Assembly: GCA_003857395.1 (NCBI GenBank) | Contig: RPRC01000152.1 | Span: 1 to 16,589, forward strand | Source: Geobacter sp. | GTDB lineage: Bacteria > Desulfobacterota > Desulfuromonadia > Geobacterales > Geobacteraceae | Reading direction: 5' to 3' | Length of the DNA: 16,589 nt | In this document: piece by piece, positions 14,605-16,589 of the stretch | Layout: each line of letters begins with the position of its first letter | Position numbering within the stretch: position 1 is the first letter of the stretch | The notes under the pieces: model-generated | Told to the model about the DNA's origin: nothing | The model's database searches: none | Seen by the model: only the letters and a program-made list of their open reading frames with translations | Translations under genes and position numbers: made by a program

Positions 14605-16473
14605 ATGAAGCTTCTACCAATCACGCCAGCAAAATCCTTGAACAAGGCCTACCTCAAGCAAAGTCTCAAGCGCGACCAGATAGAGCTGTTCAAAGCCAAC
14701 CTTGTTCGTTTATTCGAGCGAATCCGCTCTGACGAGCACGAAGAGCACCTGAAGAATATTGTTTCTGATTTTCTCAAGGACACCTGGTACAAGCCGACCT
14801 TCGAAATAAATACCAGCAAAAGGACCGATCTGGTCATCCATACCGGCAAATCCTCCGACGATCCCGTCGGCGTCATCATCGAGACAAAGAACCCTGCGAA
14901 CCGGTCGGAAATGATCTCCTTCGATCGGCCCAACACCAAAGCTCTCCACGAACTGCTGCATTACTATATGCAGGAACGATATCTGCGGGATAACAAGGAG
15001 ATCAAACACCTCATTATCAGTAATATCTACGAGTGGTACATCTTCGACGCCACCGATTTCGAGCGGTTCTTCTTCAACAACCAGAAGCTGGTAAAAAGCT
15101 ACAATGATTGGAATGATGGCCTGCTTGTCAGCATCAACACCGATTGGTTCTATCAGGAAATCGCCCGACCTTTCATCGAGAAAGAACTGGATGAACTCCC
15201 CTGTGCCTATTTCAACCTCAAAGAATACGAGCGGGTGATCCGCAACCCGGACAAGGTCGATGACAAGAAGCTGACCAACCTCTACAAGCTCCTCTCCCCG
15301 CCCCATCTGCTCAAACAACCGTTCGCCAATGACAGCAACTCACTCAACAAGGAATTCTACAACGAACTTCTTCACATAATCGGCCTTGTAGAGGTGAAAG
15401 AAAAAGGGAAAAAGCTGATCCGGCGCAAAGAAGAAGGAGAGCGTAATGACGGGTCACTGCTGGAAACCACCATCAATGTCCTGAGGATAAGAAACAAGGT
15501 TGGTGCTGATCGGGCTGAAACCGGTTCTTTTACGAAAACTGATGATCCCCTTTTCGAAACCGCCCTGGAACTCTGCATCACCTGGCTCAACCGGCTGCTG
15601 TTCCTCAAGCTTCTGGAAGGACAACTGATCGCGTTCCACAAAGGGGATCGTGCCTATACCTTTCTCAATGGCAACCGCATCGATGATTTTGACGAACTGA
15701 ACGAACTTTTTTTCGAAGTACTTGCGGTGCGTGTTAATGAGCGAAGTGCCTCGGTGCGCGAAATGTTCGGCACCATCCCCTACCTGAATAGCTCCCTTTT
15801 CGAAGAAAGCGACCTGGAGCGTCGGACCATTCGCATCAACGAGCTAAAGAATCGTTTGGATCTACCCCTATACGGCTCAACGGTGCTGAAGTCCGGTAAC
15901 GGCAAACGTCTCACCGGCAGTAAGAATACCCTTGCCTACCTCTTCGAATTTCTGGAAGCCTACGATTTCTCCAGCGAAGGAAGTGCTGAAATCCAGGAAC
16001 AGAACAAAACCATTATCAACGCCTCGGTTCTGGGTCTGATCTTCGAGAAAATCAATGGTTACCGGGACGGCTCCTTCTTCACCCCCGGCTTCATTACCAT
16101 GTATATCTGCCGCGAGACCATCCGCCGGTCGGTACTGCGTAAGTTCAATGAAAAAAACGGCTGGGCATGTGACGATCTTACCGGGCTCTACAACAACCTG
16201 GACAAAATCAGCATCAAAGAGGCCAACGAAACGGTCAACAGCCTGAAGATCTGTGACCCGGCTGTTGGTTCCGGGCACTTTCTGGTTTCGGCACTGAACG
16301 AAGTCATCGCCGTAAAATCCTCCTTGGGGATACTGGCGGATAAAGAAGGCAAACGGTTGCGAGGATATGAAGTAACTGTCGAAAACGACGAACTTATCGT
16401 CATCCACGACGAGCAGCTTTTTGTCTACAACTACAAGGACCCCGAATCCCAGCGGGTACAGGAAACGGTATAA
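14605..16473 (+). pseudogene. Type IIG (Eco57I-like) restriction-modification enzyme, cut off by an insertion sequence
   Basis: The open frame gives 622 aa from the ATG at 14605, opening M-K-L-L-P-I-T-P-A as in the family. Family members are single chains that combine an N-terminal endonuclease part, a helical linker, an N6-adenine methyltransferase and target recognition. Residues 60-95 carry a PD-(D/E)xK-like pattern (D75, then I-I-E-T-K at about 90-94). The methyltransferase part reaches motif I, D-P-A-V-G-S-G-H-F (about 551-559), then L-V-S-A-L-N-E, and stops at Q-E-T-V. In relatives the text after Q-E-T continues to the catalytic NPPY and recognition domain, all missing here. The break coincides with the left end of an IS element at about 16468. 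Methylation and sequence recognition should be lost; the nuclease portion alone is unlikely to be specific. The 5' region is intact with a plausible promoter. Confidence 0.85.
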
Positions 16474-16517
16474 CCTGCTAACATAGGTAACAAATAAACC
16501 TGTGGACATGGGTAACA
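16472..16517 (+). repeat. Two 21-bp imperfect direct repeats at the IS end
   Basis: Copy 1 (16472-16492) and copy 2 (16497-16517) both begin AACCTG and end GGTAACA, with ACAT in the centre; they differ at a few internal positions and are spaced 25 bp start to start. Such repeated ends usually serve as transposase-binding sites. Confidence 0.75.
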
Positions 16518-16548
16518 CGTTAAACTACAGGGCAAGGAGGATGCTTCT

Positions 16549-16589
16549 ATGCCCTGGAGAAAGACGGAACCCATGAATGAACGTCTAAA
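16549..16589 (+). CDS. Transposase N-terminus, IS481-like (partial)
   Basis: The ATG at 16549 follows AAGGAGG (16534-16540) at eight bases. The visible 13 codons read M-P-W-R-K-T-E-P-M-N-E-R-L, matching the usual opening (M-P-W-K/R-x-T-x-x-M-x-x-R) of IS481-type DDE transposases, which continue with a helix-turn-helix and a retroviral-type integrase core. Those parts are outside the window. The gene runs in the same direction as the interrupted RM gene. With so few residues the family is a reasoned guess. Confidence 0.6.
   Translation, partial: MPWRKTEPMNERL

Larger units (their letters stand above)
16468..16589 (+). mobile_element. Left end of an IS481-like insertion sequence (partial)
   Basis: Coding similarity of the RM gene ends at about 16467, followed by terminal-type sequence with two near-identical 21-bp direct repeats, then a transposase start. 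The element runs off the window, so the right end, the inverted repeat and the target-site duplication cannot be seen. The IS481 assignment rests on the first transposase residues only; the precise left boundary may be off by a few bases. Confidence 0.65.

Overview
The window looks like a chromosomal piece of a Geobacter-type Desulfuromonadales (delta-proteobacterial) genome. The reasons are the moderately GC-rich coding style, strong AGGAGG-type ribosome sites, and the gene mix: a SelA tail, a GAF-containing sigma-54 activator, a short DksA/TraR protein, a membrane GGDEF enzyme and a 5-oxoprolinase set. This is inference from gene content; no rRNA, tRNA or species marker is present.

Layout. 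1-258: 3' end of selA, then a hairpin terminator. 383-955: an unknown protein with a four-cysteine zinc knuckle, closed by a strong hairpin shared with a small minus-strand gene (1071-1250). 1436-4091: two genes 22 bp apart, a PhnP-like metallo-beta-lactamase-fold phosphodiesterase and an unrecognised 614-aa charged protein. 4288-7098: a 936-aa GAF/AAA+ sigma-54 activator with its own candidate promoter and leader hairpin. 7180-7323: a 47-aa membrane peptide. 7624-8013: a DksA/TraR protein with a good sigma-54-type -24/-12 element upstream.

8046-10721 (minus): a 5-oxoprolinase operon with a PxpB-PxpC fusion, a small ORF that reads through only if one base is restored in a G run, and pxpA. 10855-12153 (minus): a six-helix membrane diguanylate cyclase with GGEEF and I-site. 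12154-12700: AT-rich with no convincing gene. 12701-13120 (plus) and 13117-14121 (minus): a DNPH1/Rcl-like nucleotide N-hydrolase converging on an RNase Z-like hydrolase, overlapping by 3-4 bases. 14240-14434: a possible small protein resembling the L7/L12 C-terminal domain, with its ribosome site inside a perfect hairpin.

14605-16473: a type IIG (Eco57I-like) restriction-modification gene cut off just after its SAM-binding motif. From about 16468 the sequence becomes the left end of an insertion sequence, with two 21-bp direct repeats and then the first codons of an IS481-like transposase running off the window. The RM system is therefore very probably inactivated here.

The most interesting items are the frameshifted small gene inside the 5-oxoprolinase operon, the atypical sigma-54 activator next to an unknown 614-aa protein and a putative sigma-54-driven dksA-like gene, the L7/L12-like small ORF with an occluded ribosome site, and the IS-interrupted type IIG gene. 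I did not see a clearly new multi-gene defence system.
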